33,149 nt of DNA, taken from positions 1-33,149 of the forward strand of contig JAEELF010000047.1 of assembly GCA_016288815.1 (NCBI GenBank), read 5' to 3'. The DNA is from Ruminococcus sp. (lineage in GTDB: Bacteria > Bacillota > Clostridia > Oscillospirales > Ruminococcaceae). A model generated the notes under the pieces. That model saw only the letters and a program-made list of their open reading frames with translations. It was not told the DNA's origin and made no database searches. Positions 1 through 8,000 of this stretch are shown piece by piece. A program made the position numbers and the translations under genes. Numbering within the stretch: the first letter of the stretch is position 1; each line of letters begins with the position of its first letter.

Positions 1-1
1 C

Positions 2-514
2 ACAGAGCTCGGCGTTGAGTACGTTGTTATCGGTCACAGCGAGAGAAGACAGTACTTCGGTGAGACCGACGAGACTGTAAACAAGAGAACTATTGCTGCT
101 CTCAATGCTGGTCTCAAGCCTATCGTTTGCGTAGGCGAGCTCAAGTGGGAGCGCGAGTGCAACATAACTGAAGAAGTCATCGCTCGTCAGATCAAGCTCG
201 ATCTCTGGTCGCTCACTGCTGAGCAGGTAAAGAATGTAGTTATCGCTTATGAGCCTGTATGGGCTATCGGTACAGGTCTTACTGCTACTCCGGATCAGGC
301 GGAGGAGGTATGCGGATTTATCCGTGCACAGCTCGCTAAGCTCTACGACCAGGCTACTGCTGACGCTGTTACTATCCAGTACGGCGGCTCCATGAACGCC
401 GGCAACGCTGCTGAGCTCCTTGCTAAGCCCAACATCGACGGCGGTCTCATCGGCGGCGCTTCTCTCAAGGCTCCTGACTTCAACACTATCGTTCAGGCTG
501 CTGTAAACGGCTGA
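2..514 (+). CDS. tpiA: Triosephosphate isomerase, C-terminal part (5' truncated by window)
   Basis: Interconverts dihydroxyacetone phosphate and glyceraldehyde 3-phosphate in cytoplasmic glycolysis. The reading frame is open from base 2 and gives about 170 residues, roughly the last two thirds of a 250-residue TIM barrel. The catalytic-histidine segment VVIGHSERR is near the start. The catalytic-glutamate loop AYEPVWAIGTG and the phosphate-binding YGGS and GGLIGGASL segments follow in the usual order. The stop TGA is 20 bases before the gpmI start, with no terminator between, so the two glycolytic genes are very likely cotranscribed. Identification is by family motifs. Only the N-terminal third is missing, because the window begins inside the gene. 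Confidence 0.96.
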   Translation, partial: TELGVEYVVIGHSERRQYFGETDETVNKRTIAALNAGLKPIVCVGELKWERECNITEEVIARQIKLDLWSLTAEQVKNVVIAYEPVWAIGTGLTATPDQAEEVCGFIRAQLAKLYDQATADAVTIQYGGSMNAGNAAELLAKPNIDGGLIGGASLKAPDFNTIVQAAVNG

Positions 515-534
515 TAAGGGAATAGGTGAAAAAC

Positions 535-2055
535 ATGGCAAAAAAACCTGTTGCACTCATAATCATGGACGGCTTCGGCTACAACCCCGATACCTACGGC
601 AACGCTATAAAGGCTGCTAAGCACCCCAATCTTGACAGGTACTGGGAGAAATATCCCCACAACTTCATCGGTGCGAGCGGACTTGACGTCGGTCTGCCGG
701 ACGGTCAGATGGGCAACTCCGAGGTCGGTCACACCAACATCGGCGCCGGACGTATCGTTTACCAGATGCTCGTTAAGATCTCCAAAGATATCAAGGACGG
801 CACATTCTTCGATAACAAGGTCCTTCAGGCTGCTATGGACAACTGCAAGGCTAAGGGCAGCGCTCTCCATCTCATGGGACTCCTCTCTCCGGGCGGCGTT
901 CACAGCCACATGGAGCATATGTTTGGTCTTGTTGAGATGGCTAAGAGGAACGGTCTGGACAAGGTATATATCCACGCTTTCCTCGACGGCCGTGACGTTC
1001 CCCCTAGCTCTGCTGCAGAGTTCATGGAACAGACAGTTGCTGAGCTCGATAAGATAGGTCTCGGAAAGATAGCTACTATCTCCGGAAGATTCTATGCTAT
1101 GGACCGTGACAACGCCTGGGACAGAGTCGAGAAGGCTTACGCTGCGCTCACTTACGGCGAGGGCATAAACGAGACCGATCCCGTTCAGGCTATAAAGAAT
1201 TCCTACGCTAACGAAGTTACTGATGAGTTCATGCTCCCGACCGTTGTCAACGGCGGCGCTAAGATACAGGCTGACGACAGCGTTATCTTCTTCAACTTCC
1301 GCCCCGACCGCGCAAGACAGCTCACCCGTGCTTTCGTAGATCCCGAGTTCAAGGGATTTGAGCGCAGGAACGGCTTCTTCCCCCTGCACTTCGTATGCAT
1401 GGCTCAGTACGATGCTACGATGCCGAACGTAACTGTAGCATACCCGCCTGAGCAGCTCAACATGACAATGGGCGAGTACATCTCAAAGCTCGGGCTCACT
1501 CAGCTCCGTATCGCCGAGACACAGAAGTACGCACACGTTACGTTCTTCTTCAACGGCGGCGAGGAGAGGCAGTTCGAGGGCGAGGACCGTATCCTCATCA
1601 AGTCCCCAGACGTTGCTACCTTCGATATGAAGCCCGAGATGAGCGCTTATGAGGTGTGCGACGCTGTATGCGACGCTATCGACTCCGACAAGTACGACGT
1701 TATTATCCTCAACTACGCTAACTGCGACATGGTAGGTCATACAGGCGTGTTCGACGCGGCTGTAAAGGCTGTTGAGGCTGTTGACGAGTGTGTGGGCAGA
1801 ATGGTGGAGAAGATACTCGCAAAGGGCGGTTCTGCTCTTATCACTGCTGACCACGGCAACGCGGACAAGATGATGGAGGCTGACGGTTCGCCGTTCACAG
1901 CTCACACCACAAACCTCGTGCCGCTCATCGCAGTAAACGAAACAGGTACTATCATCGACGGCGGCGTCCTCGCTGACCTCGCTCCCACGATGCTCGCTAT
2001 CATGGGCGTTCCTCAGCCTGAGGAAATGACAGGAAAGAACCTGCTTATCAAGTAA
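535..2055 (+). CDS. gpmI: 2,3-bisphosphoglycerate-independent phosphoglycerate mutase
   Basis: Converts 3-phosphoglycerate to 2-phosphoglycerate without the bisphosphoglycerate cofactor, using two Mn ions and a phosphoserine intermediate. The protein has 506 residues, the normal length for the family. Asp12 in IIMDGFG and Ser62 in GNSEVGHTNIG are the expected metal ligand and catalytic serine. HAFLDGRDVPP, the phosphate-binding FFNFRPDRARQ and the second metal-site segment ADHGNAD are all present. I chose the ATG that gives MAKKPVAL. A GTG nine bases upstream (526) is also possible, but it overlaps the AGGTGA ribosome-binding region. It follows tpiA directly and ends at a strong hairpin terminator. 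Confidence 0.96.
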   Translation: MAKKPVALIIMDGFGYNPDTYGNAIKAAKHPNLDRYWEKYPHNFIGASGLDVGLPDGQMGNSEVGHTNIGAGRIVYQMLVKISKDIKDGTFFDNKVLQAAMDNCKAKGSALHLMGLLSPGGVHSHMEHMFGLVEMAKRNGLDKVYIHAFLDGRDVPPSSAAEFMEQTVAELDKIGLGKIATISGRFYAMDRDNAWDRVEKAYAALTYGEGINETDPVQAIKNSYANEVTDEFMLPTVVNGGAKIQADDSVIFFNFRPDRARQLTRAFVDPEFKGFERRNGFFPLHFVCMAQYDATMPNVTVAYPPEQLNMTMGEYISKLGLTQLRIAETQKYAHVTFFFNGGEERQFEGEDRILIKSPDVATFDMKPEMSAYEVCDAVCDAIDSDKYDVIILNYANCDMVGHTGVFDAAVKAVEAVDECVGRMVEKILAKGGSALITADHGNADKMMEADGSPFTAHTTNLVPLIAVNETGTIIDGGVLADLAPTMLAIMGVPQPEEMTGKNLLIK

Positions 2056-2063
2056 TGAAACAA

Positions 2064-2092
2064 GGCTGCTGCTCTGTGCGGCAGCCTGTTTT
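2064..2092 (+). terminator. Rho-independent terminator after gpmI
   Basis: GGCTGCTGC (2064-2072) pairs with GCGGCAGCC (2078-2086), with one G-T wobble, around a TCTGT loop. A TGTTTT tail follows. It lies 9 bases after the gpmI stop and separates glycolysis from the deacetylase operon. Confidence 0.8.
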
Positions 2093-2115
2093 GGTCAAAC
2101 CGAAAGGAAAATGTC

Positions 2116-2817
2116 ATGGAAAAATGGAACGGCAAAAACAAGGCTGTGACGTTCAGCTACGATGACGGAGTGATGTCCGATCCTAAACTCGTGGAGATAT
2201 TCAACAGGTACGGGCTGAAGTGTACGTTCAACCTCAACAGCGGTATCATGACGCCCGAGAACTGCTGGGACGACAGGGGATTCCACATCTTCCGCATGGA
2301 GCCGGACGGTCTGCCGGAGCTCTACAAAGGGCATGAGATAGCCGTCCACACCCGCTCGCACTGCGACCTAACGCAGCTAAGTCCCGCGGAAATGCGTGAG
2401 GAGATACTCGGGGACAAGATCGCTCTTGAGGAGCTGTTCGGCTACGAGGTAGTCGGAATGGCATATCCATACGGGACGTTCAATGACGATGTGCTGACGG
2501 TCGTTCAGGAATGCGGGATAAGGTATGCTCGGACGGTCATCGACAGGTATGACTTCAATATTCCCGGCGAACTGCTTACCCTCGGGGCGACCTGTCACCA
2601 CAGCTGCGGACATCTCTGGCAGCTCGTCGATGATTTCCTCGCGTACAGCGGCGACGCTCCTGCAGTCTTCAATCTCTGGGGACACAGCTATGAGTTTGAT
2701 GTCAACCGCAACTGGGATCTGATAGAAGAGTTCTGCCGCAAAATTTCCGGCAGGGACGACATTTTCTATGGCACTAACCGGGAGGTCTATCTCGGTACGG
2801 ACGGAGGTATTGAATGA
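2116..2817 (+). CDS. NodB-type polysaccharide deacetylase family protein
   Basis: A 233-residue protein of the carbohydrate esterase 4 (NodB homology) fold, whose members remove N- or O-acetyl groups from sugar polymers using a metal. The first NodB motif is AVTFSYDDGVMSD, with the paired Asp residues. The metal-binding HTRSH (H-x3-H) and AYPYGTFNDD follow. LWGHSYEFD near the C-terminus is the last conserved block. There is no signal peptide, so the protein looks cytoplasmic, which is unusual for a peptidoglycan deacetylase and leaves the substrate open. A ribosome-binding site AAGGAAA precedes the ATG. The stop overlaps the start of the ApbE gene by four bases, so they share a transcript. 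Confidence 0.85.
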   Translation: MEKWNGKNKAVTFSYDDGVMSDPKLVEIFNRYGLKCTFNLNSGIMTPENCWDDRGFHIFRMEPDGLPELYKGHEIAVHTRSHCDLTQLSPAEMREEILGDKIALEELFGYEVVGMAYPYGTFNDDVLTVVQECGIRYARTVIDRYDFNIPGELLTLGATCHHSCGHLWQLVDDFLAYSGDAPAVFNLWGHSYEFDVNRNWDLIEEFCRKISGRDDIFYGTNREVYLGTDGGIE

Positions 2818-3839
2818 AGCGGTTTTTCGCTGTTTTTTCGGTCATTATACTTGTACTGACGGGCTGTGCCGATAAGGGCACGGGCGGCTCTGCGCAGGCG
2901 AAGTCGCGGAGCGTTTTCGCGATGGACACCTACATGGAGCTCAAGGCTTACGGGGACAACGCGGACGCGGCGCTCGACAGGGCTGTTTCACGCATAAACG
3001 AGATCGAGGCGGAGCTCTCCGTCACGCTGCCGGACAGCGATATTTCGAGGCTGAATACGTCAGGCGGGGAGCCTGTTGAGGTGAGCCGTGACTGCGCATG
3101 GCTTATCAGCAATGCGGTTAAATACGGCGGAATGACCGGCGGTGCGCTCGACATCACGCTATATCCGGTCGTTAAGGAATGGGGCTTCACTACGGGTGAG
3201 TACAAGATACCTGACGACGCGCGTCTCACTGAACTGCTTTCAAATGTGGACTATTCAGCGGTGAGCGTGAATGATAAAGAGGTGACCCTGCCCGAAAATG
3301 CTGAGGTTGATCTCGGGGCGCTCGCAAAGGGCTTTACAAGCTCACAGGTGGCTGCTATACTCAAGGAAGATGACGTAAGATCGGGAATAGTCAGCCTTGG
3401 TGGAAACGTTCAGGCTATAGGCTCAAAACCTGACGGATCGGACTGGCGGGTGTCGGTCCGTGACCCGTTCGCGCCGGAGACCGATATGTGTATCGTCGAG
3501 ATATCGGATATGGCTGTAATCACTTCAGGAAACTACGAGCGCTATTTCACCGGCGAGGACGGCAAAAACTACTGGCACATCATCGACCCCGCAGACGGCT
3601 ATCCTGCCGATAACGGGCTCGTTTCGGTCACGGTGATAGGAGCGGACGGGCTGATGTGCGATGCTCTGTCGACAGCGCTTTTCGTCGCCGGAAAGGACAG
3701 CGCTGCTGACCTCTGGCGTGAGGAGGGCGGTTTTGAACTGATACTCGTCACCGACGACGCTGAGATCTTCTACACTGAGGGTCTTGAGGGAAAGTTCACG
3801 AACGTGAGCTCGATGACGACGGAGGTGATATCGCGGTGA
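2814..3839 (+). CDS. apbE: ApbE-family FAD:protein FMN transferase, lipoprotein
   Basis: ApbE proteins attach FMN covalently to Ser/Thr of redox partner proteins outside the membrane, using FAD and Mg. The 341-residue product begins with a lipoprotein signal (hydrophobic stretch, then lipobox LTGC at about residue 18), so it should be anchored on the outer face of the membrane. Family blocks seen in order are FAMDTYMELKAYG, LDITLYPVVKEWGF, VDLGALAKGFTS, SLGGNVQAIGSKP, HIIDPADGYPA and CDALSTALFVAGKD, the last holding Mg-binding residues. Start ATG overlaps the preceding stop (ATGA) and has its own GGAGG. It is followed, with overlap, by NusG-II and Gx-transporter genes, an arrangement linked to membrane flavin redox systems. 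The acceptor protein is not in this window. Confidence 0.93.
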   Translation: MKRFFAVFSVIILVLTGCADKGTGGSAQAKSRSVFAMDTYMELKAYGDNADAALDRAVSRINEIEAELSVTLPDSDISRLNTSGGEPVEVSRDCAWLISNAVKYGGMTGGALDITLYPVVKEWGFTTGEYKIPDDARLTELLSNVDYSAVSVNDKEVTLPENAEVDLGALAKGFTSSQVAAILKEDDVRSGIVSLGGNVQAIGSKPDGSDWRVSVRDPFAPETDMCIVEISDMAVITSGNYERYFTGEDGKNYWHIIDPADGYPADNGLVSVTVIGADGLMCDALSTALFVAGKDSAADLWREEGGFELILVTDDAEIFYTEGLEGKFTNVSSMTTEVISR

Positions 3840-4198
3840 CCAAGGGCGTGAAGATCTGCATTGCTGCTGTGGCTGTGCTGTTTGTCGGCTCGTTCATCGC
3901 GTGCGTGATACTTTTCAAGTCGTCGGCGAGCCAGTACATTGAGATCGTGCAGGACGGGAAGGTCATTCAGACTATCGACCTCGCAAACACGGACGATCAG
4001 ACATTCCGTATCGAGACTCCCGACGGGGGCTGGAATGAAGTCGTCATAGAGGATCGGACTGTCAGGATATCCGACGCGGACTGTCCCGACCACACTTGCA
4101 TAAAGACCGGTGTTCTGCGCTCTGAGAGCGTACCGATAGTGTGTCTGCCGCACAAGCTCGTTATCCGGTACAGCGACGGGAACGGCGGTGAGCAATGA
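3836..4198 (+). CDS. NusG domain II-containing membrane protein
   Basis: A 120-residue protein with one N-terminal transmembrane segment (about residues 5-27) and an extracytoplasmic NusG domain II-like beta domain. Despite the name it is not a transcription factor. The domain shows IVQDGKVIQTIDL, then DCPDHTCIKTG and PIVCLPHKLVI, with the conserved Cys residues of this family. Starts at GTG (3836), supported by GGAGG at 3821-3825, and overlaps the ApbE stop. Proteins of this kind sit beside Gx transporters and ApbE in flavin-based electron transfer loci (EetA-like in Listeria, from memory). That role is inferred here from neighbours. Confidence 0.85.
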   Translation: MTKGVKICIAAVAVLFVGSFIACVILFKSSASQYIEIVQDGKVIQTIDLANTDDQTFRIETPDGGWNEVVIEDRTVRISDADCPDHTCIKTGVLRSESVPIVCLPHKLVIRYSDGNGGEQ

Positions 4199-4707
4199 GA
4201 ACGAGACGACTTACTGAGCTCGCGCTGCTGACTGCTGCCGCGCTCATCGTTTTTATCATTGAGCTGCGTATCCCGAATATCCTCCCGATACCGGTGAAGC
4301 TCGGTCTCGCGAATATTTTCACTGTTTATGCGGTGTACCGGTATCCGGCTAAAGACGTGGCACTGCTCGTGTTCACGAGGGTCGCGCTCGGGACGCTGTT
4401 CAGCGGGAATTTCTCCGCGATCATTTACAGCCTGGCGGGTGCTGTGCTGTGCCTTGTGGGAATGCTGCTGATAAAGCGCGTGATACCCATAAACTACCTG
4501 TGGCTGTGCAGTATTATCGGTGCGCTGCTGCATAATACCGCACAGATTGCAGTCGCGGTGCTCCTGACAGGGACTCCCGCCGTACTTGTTTACTATCCGC
4601 TGCTTGTCGTCGCCGGCTGTATCGCGGGACTGTTCACGGGGCTGTGCGCACAGTATGTTCTGAACAGGCTCATGCCACATAACAAAGATCAAGAGGTGCA
4701 AAAATGA
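4195..4707 (+). CDS. Gx transporter family integral membrane protein (heptaprenyl diphosphate synthase component I-like)
   Basis: A 170-residue, highly hydrophobic protein with about five membrane helices. It begins RTRRLTELALLTAAALIVFIIE, followed by LRIPNILPIPVKLGLANIF, the signature of the Gx_transp family. That family is historically mis-annotated as heptaprenyl diphosphate synthase component I. It resembles ECF-type substrate-binding membrane components. The start overlaps the NusG-II stop (ATGA). The NusG-II plus Gx pairing is a recurrent two-gene unit next to ApbE, so a role in flavin or quinone-linked membrane redox is plausible but not shown by sequence. Confidence 0.85.
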   Translation: MRTRRLTELALLTAAALIVFIIELRIPNILPIPVKLGLANIFTVYAVYRYPAKDVALLVFTRVALGTLFSGNFSAIIYSLAGAVLCLVGMLLIKRVIPINYLWLCSIIGALLHNTAQIAVAVLLTGTPAVLVYYPLLVVAGCIAGLFTGLCAQYVLNRLMPHNKDQEVQK

Positions 4708-4934
4708 ATCCGATGTCCGTTTTGAAGCTGAAGCCTCTCGTTGAGGCTTTCCGCACGAATCACCCCAAGGTACCGGCGTTTTTCTCGGCTGCTGCGTCGT
4801 CAGTGAACGTGGGGAGCGTGGTCGAGGTTAAGGTCACGACCGCTGAGGGAAAAGAGATAATCAGCAATATAAAGGTCACTGAGCAGGACGTTGAGCTCTT
4901 GAATGAGCTCAGGGGACTGATGACCGAACAGTGA
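4704..4934 (+). CDS. Small conserved-looking protein of unknown function
   Basis: A 76-residue soluble protein that starts inside the stop of the Gx transporter gene (ATGA), with AGAGGTG upstream. It is last in the operon. I do not recognise the family. The N-terminal half (KLKPLVEAFRTNHPKVPAFF) looks helical. The middle (GSVVEVKVTTAEGKEIISNIKV) looks like a beta hairpin, and the C-terminus (TEQDVELLNELRGLM) is a helix. No membrane segment or metal motif is seen. Translational coupling and the terminator immediately after it support a real gene. Confidence 0.75.
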   Translation: MNPMSVLKLKPLVEAFRTNHPKVPAFFSAAASSVNVGSVVEVKVTTAEGKEIISNIKVTEQDVELLNELRGLMTEQ

Positions 4935-4941
4935 CAAGCCC

Positions 4942-4967
4942 AGCCGTCCCGTATGGACGGCTTTTTT
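4942..4967 (+). terminator. Terminator of the deacetylase-apbE operon
   Basis: AGCCGTCC (4942-4949) pairs perfectly with GGACGGCT (4955-4962) around CGTAT and runs into a T stretch. It is 8 bases after the last stop codon. Confidence 0.9.
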
Positions 4968-4999
4968 CTGTCCAGAGGCATAAAAATTGTCCCGCATGG

Positions 5000-5028
5000 T
5001 TGCTTTTTTTCTGGAAATGTGCTATGAT
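5000..5028 (+). promoter_or_regulatory. Sigma-A type promoter for the large helicase gene
   Basis: TTGCTT (5000-5005), a 17-base spacer and TATGAT (5023-5028) with TGC just before the -10 (extended -10). It lies between the preceding terminator and the GGAGA site at 5064. This supports translation starting at 5074 rather than at 4987, because an upstream start would lie inside the promoter. Confidence 0.65.
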
Positions 5029-5073
5029 AAATATGTATATTATGCTCCGCCGCAAGGCAGATTGGAGAGTCGT

Positions 5074-8000
5074 ATGGAAAACAAGATTTCGTTCGGCGGC
5101 AACATGACCGCTCGCATTAACTTCGCGATGCAGCAGAACTACGTTCCCGTTTTCAGGAACATAATACTCACCAACAAGACCGATTCTGAGCTGAAAAGCG
5201 TAAGCCTGCGCATAACCTTCGAGCCGGAGTTCGCTAAGGTCTTCGAGTCTGCCCCGGTGGATCTGAAGCCAGATACTCCCGTCGAGATCGCGCCTATCAA
5301 CATCGTAATGCTCTCAGAGTACCTGTTCAGTCTAACTGAAAAGCTCGTGGGGAGCGTTACCATTGAGGCTGTGCAGGACGGTGAGGTCATCGCGTCTGAG
5401 GTAAAGACTATCGAACTCCTCGCGTACGATCAGTGGACGGGCGTGCTGTTCATGCCCGAGACCGCCGCTGCTTTCATGACTCCCAATCACCCGCGCATAC
5501 AGGAGGTCGTCTCCAAGGCGAGCCTTTACCTCCAGAAGTGGACGGGCGAGCCCTCGTTCACGGGGTATCAGTCGCAGAACCCGAATATCGTCAAGCAGCA
5601 GATCGGCGCGATATATGCGGCTTTGCAGGAGTTAAACATCGCCTACACCATGCCTCCCGCAAGCTTCGAGGAGGCTCAGCGTATACGTATGCCTGATGCG
5701 GTCATCGACGGGAAGTCCGGTACCTGTCTCGACCTCGCTGTGCTCTACTGCACCTGCCTTGAAGCAGTCGGACTAAACCCTCTTCTCGTTGTCGTTAAGG
5801 GGCACGCTTTCGCGGGCTGCTGGCTCGAGAATGATACCTTCCCGGACTGCCTCCAGTACGACATGACTGCCGTTACAAAGCGTATCGCTGCCGGTATCGA
5901 CGCAATGTGCGTGGTGGAGTGTACGGATTTCGTTGCAGGCAAGAGCGTGGACTTCGGCGACGCGGAAAAGTCTGCCGCTGCTCACCTCACTGACCCCGCT
6001 GACTTCTACTTCGCAATTGACGTCGCACGGACACGCTCGAGTGGGATACGTCCTATCCCGTCGAGGATAACCGAGAACGGCTCCTTCACAGCGGTTGACT
6101 ACGGTGAGCGCAAGAAAAAGGAGATAACCTCCGCGCCCGATCAGATCTCTGATATCGGCTTTGCTGCGCAGGGGGAGGATCTTGAGGTCACTAAACAGGT
6201 AATCTGGGAGCGCAAACTGCTCGACCTCAGTCTGCGCAACAGCCTGCTTAACTTCCGTCCCACGACCATGAGCGTGCAGCTTATGACGGACTCCCTCGGC
6301 ACCCTCGAGGACGAGATATCCAAGGGGGAGGATTTCCGCGTAATGCCGCTCCCCAACGACATGATACTTGAGGTCTCGGACAGCAAGATCTATGAGTCCG
6401 AGAACAACAGGGACCAGATCTCCGCGATAGCTGCGTCCGAGTTCAAGAGCCGGCGTCTGCGCACCTATCTCAAGGACGCTGACCTCGAGAAGATAATGAA
6501 AAAGCTCCACCGTCAGGCGAAGGTCAGCCTCGAAGAGAACGGTGCGAACACTATCTACCTCGCGCTCGGTTTCCTGCGCTGGTACGAGACCGACAAGAGC
6601 GAGAAGCCCCGCTATTCGCCCCTCGTGCTTGTCCCGATAGACATTATCCGAAAAGTGCAGGAGAAATCCTACTCCATTCGTATTCGCGACGAGGAGACAC
6701 AGGTCAACATCACGATGCTCGAAATGCTGAGACAGTTTTTCGGCATTGACATAAAGGGTCTCACGCCTGTCCCCGAGGACGAGAACGGCGTTAACCTCCC
6801 CCTCATTTTTAGCACGATCAGACAGGGGATCATGGCGCGTCCGCGCTGGGATATCGAGGAGTATGCCTTCATCGGGCAGTTCTCGTTCACGCGCTTCATC
6901 ATGTGGAACGATATCCGCAACCGCGCCGAAGACCTCGCGAAAAATAAGGTCGTTGCGAGCCTTATCTCCGGTAAGACCGAGTGGGAGAGCGAGGACATCT
7001 ACATCTCTCCCGCTGACCTCGACGAGAAGGTCGCGCCATCTGACCTTGCTGTGCCGCTCAGTGCAGATTCTTCGCAGCTTGCTGCTGTTTATGCTGCCGC
7101 GGAGGGAAAGAGCTTCGTGCTGCACGGACCTCCCGGAAGCGGTAAGTCCCAGACCATTACAAACATGATAGCAAGTGCGCTCTACCACGGCAAATCCGTG
7201 CTGTTCGTCGCGGAGAAAATGGCAGCGCTGACTGTTGTTGAGAAACGTCTCAACAAGGTCGGTCTGGGTCCGTTCTGTCTGGAGCTGCATTCGAATAAGG
7301 CACAGAAGCGTACAGTCCTCAAGCAGCTCGAGGAGGCGCTGAACGTCGGCAAGATAAAGCAGCCGCAGGAGTATAAGTCGCAGGCGGAGAAGATATCCGC
7401 GATGCGACGCGAGCTCAACAGCGTCATGAAGGAGATACATAAGGTGCGCCATTTCGGGATCTCGCTCTACGACGCCGCAGTGCGCTATGAGAAATACAAG
7501 GACTTCGGCGGAAGGCTCGAGTTCACCAATTCGCAGATAGACGCAATGAGTGAGTCGTCCTACGAGACGTGGCACGAGAACCTCGAGAGTCTGACCGCTG
7601 CCGGACGTGAATTCGGCGATGTTCCGGGCTCTCCGCTGAAAATTTGCCGGCTGACCTCCTGTGCACCCGATACGAGGGACGCCCTCTCAGCTAAGCTCGG
7701 TGAGCTGAAAAACAAGCTCCGTCCGGTAGGCGAAGACACTGCACAGCTCTGCGGAATTTGCGGTGCGGAAAAGCTCACTTTCGAGCAGTGCCGCGCGGCT
7801 TCTGCGATGATAACAGCTGCTGCTGCGGACGGCTATATACTGCCGGCTGTGTTCACCGGCTCCGACTGGGATATCCGCAAGACTCCCGCGGAAAAACTCG
7901 TGCAGAACGGGCAGGAGATGTCTGCGCTCAAAGCTGAGATACTCACGCAGTTCGAGAAATCCGTTCTCGACTATGACTCGCCGGCGGCGCTCGTTGACTG

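Noticed and set aside
493..1389. A 298-codon minus-strand frame opposite gpmI
   Set aside because: gpmI is certain in the other direction, and the antisense product has no known pattern.
5773..7575. A 600-codon open frame on the minus strand inside the helicase gene
   Set aside because: It lies wholly within a clearly coding plus-strand gene, has no recognisable motifs and its composition is a by-product of GC-rich codon use. No ribosome-binding site was seen.
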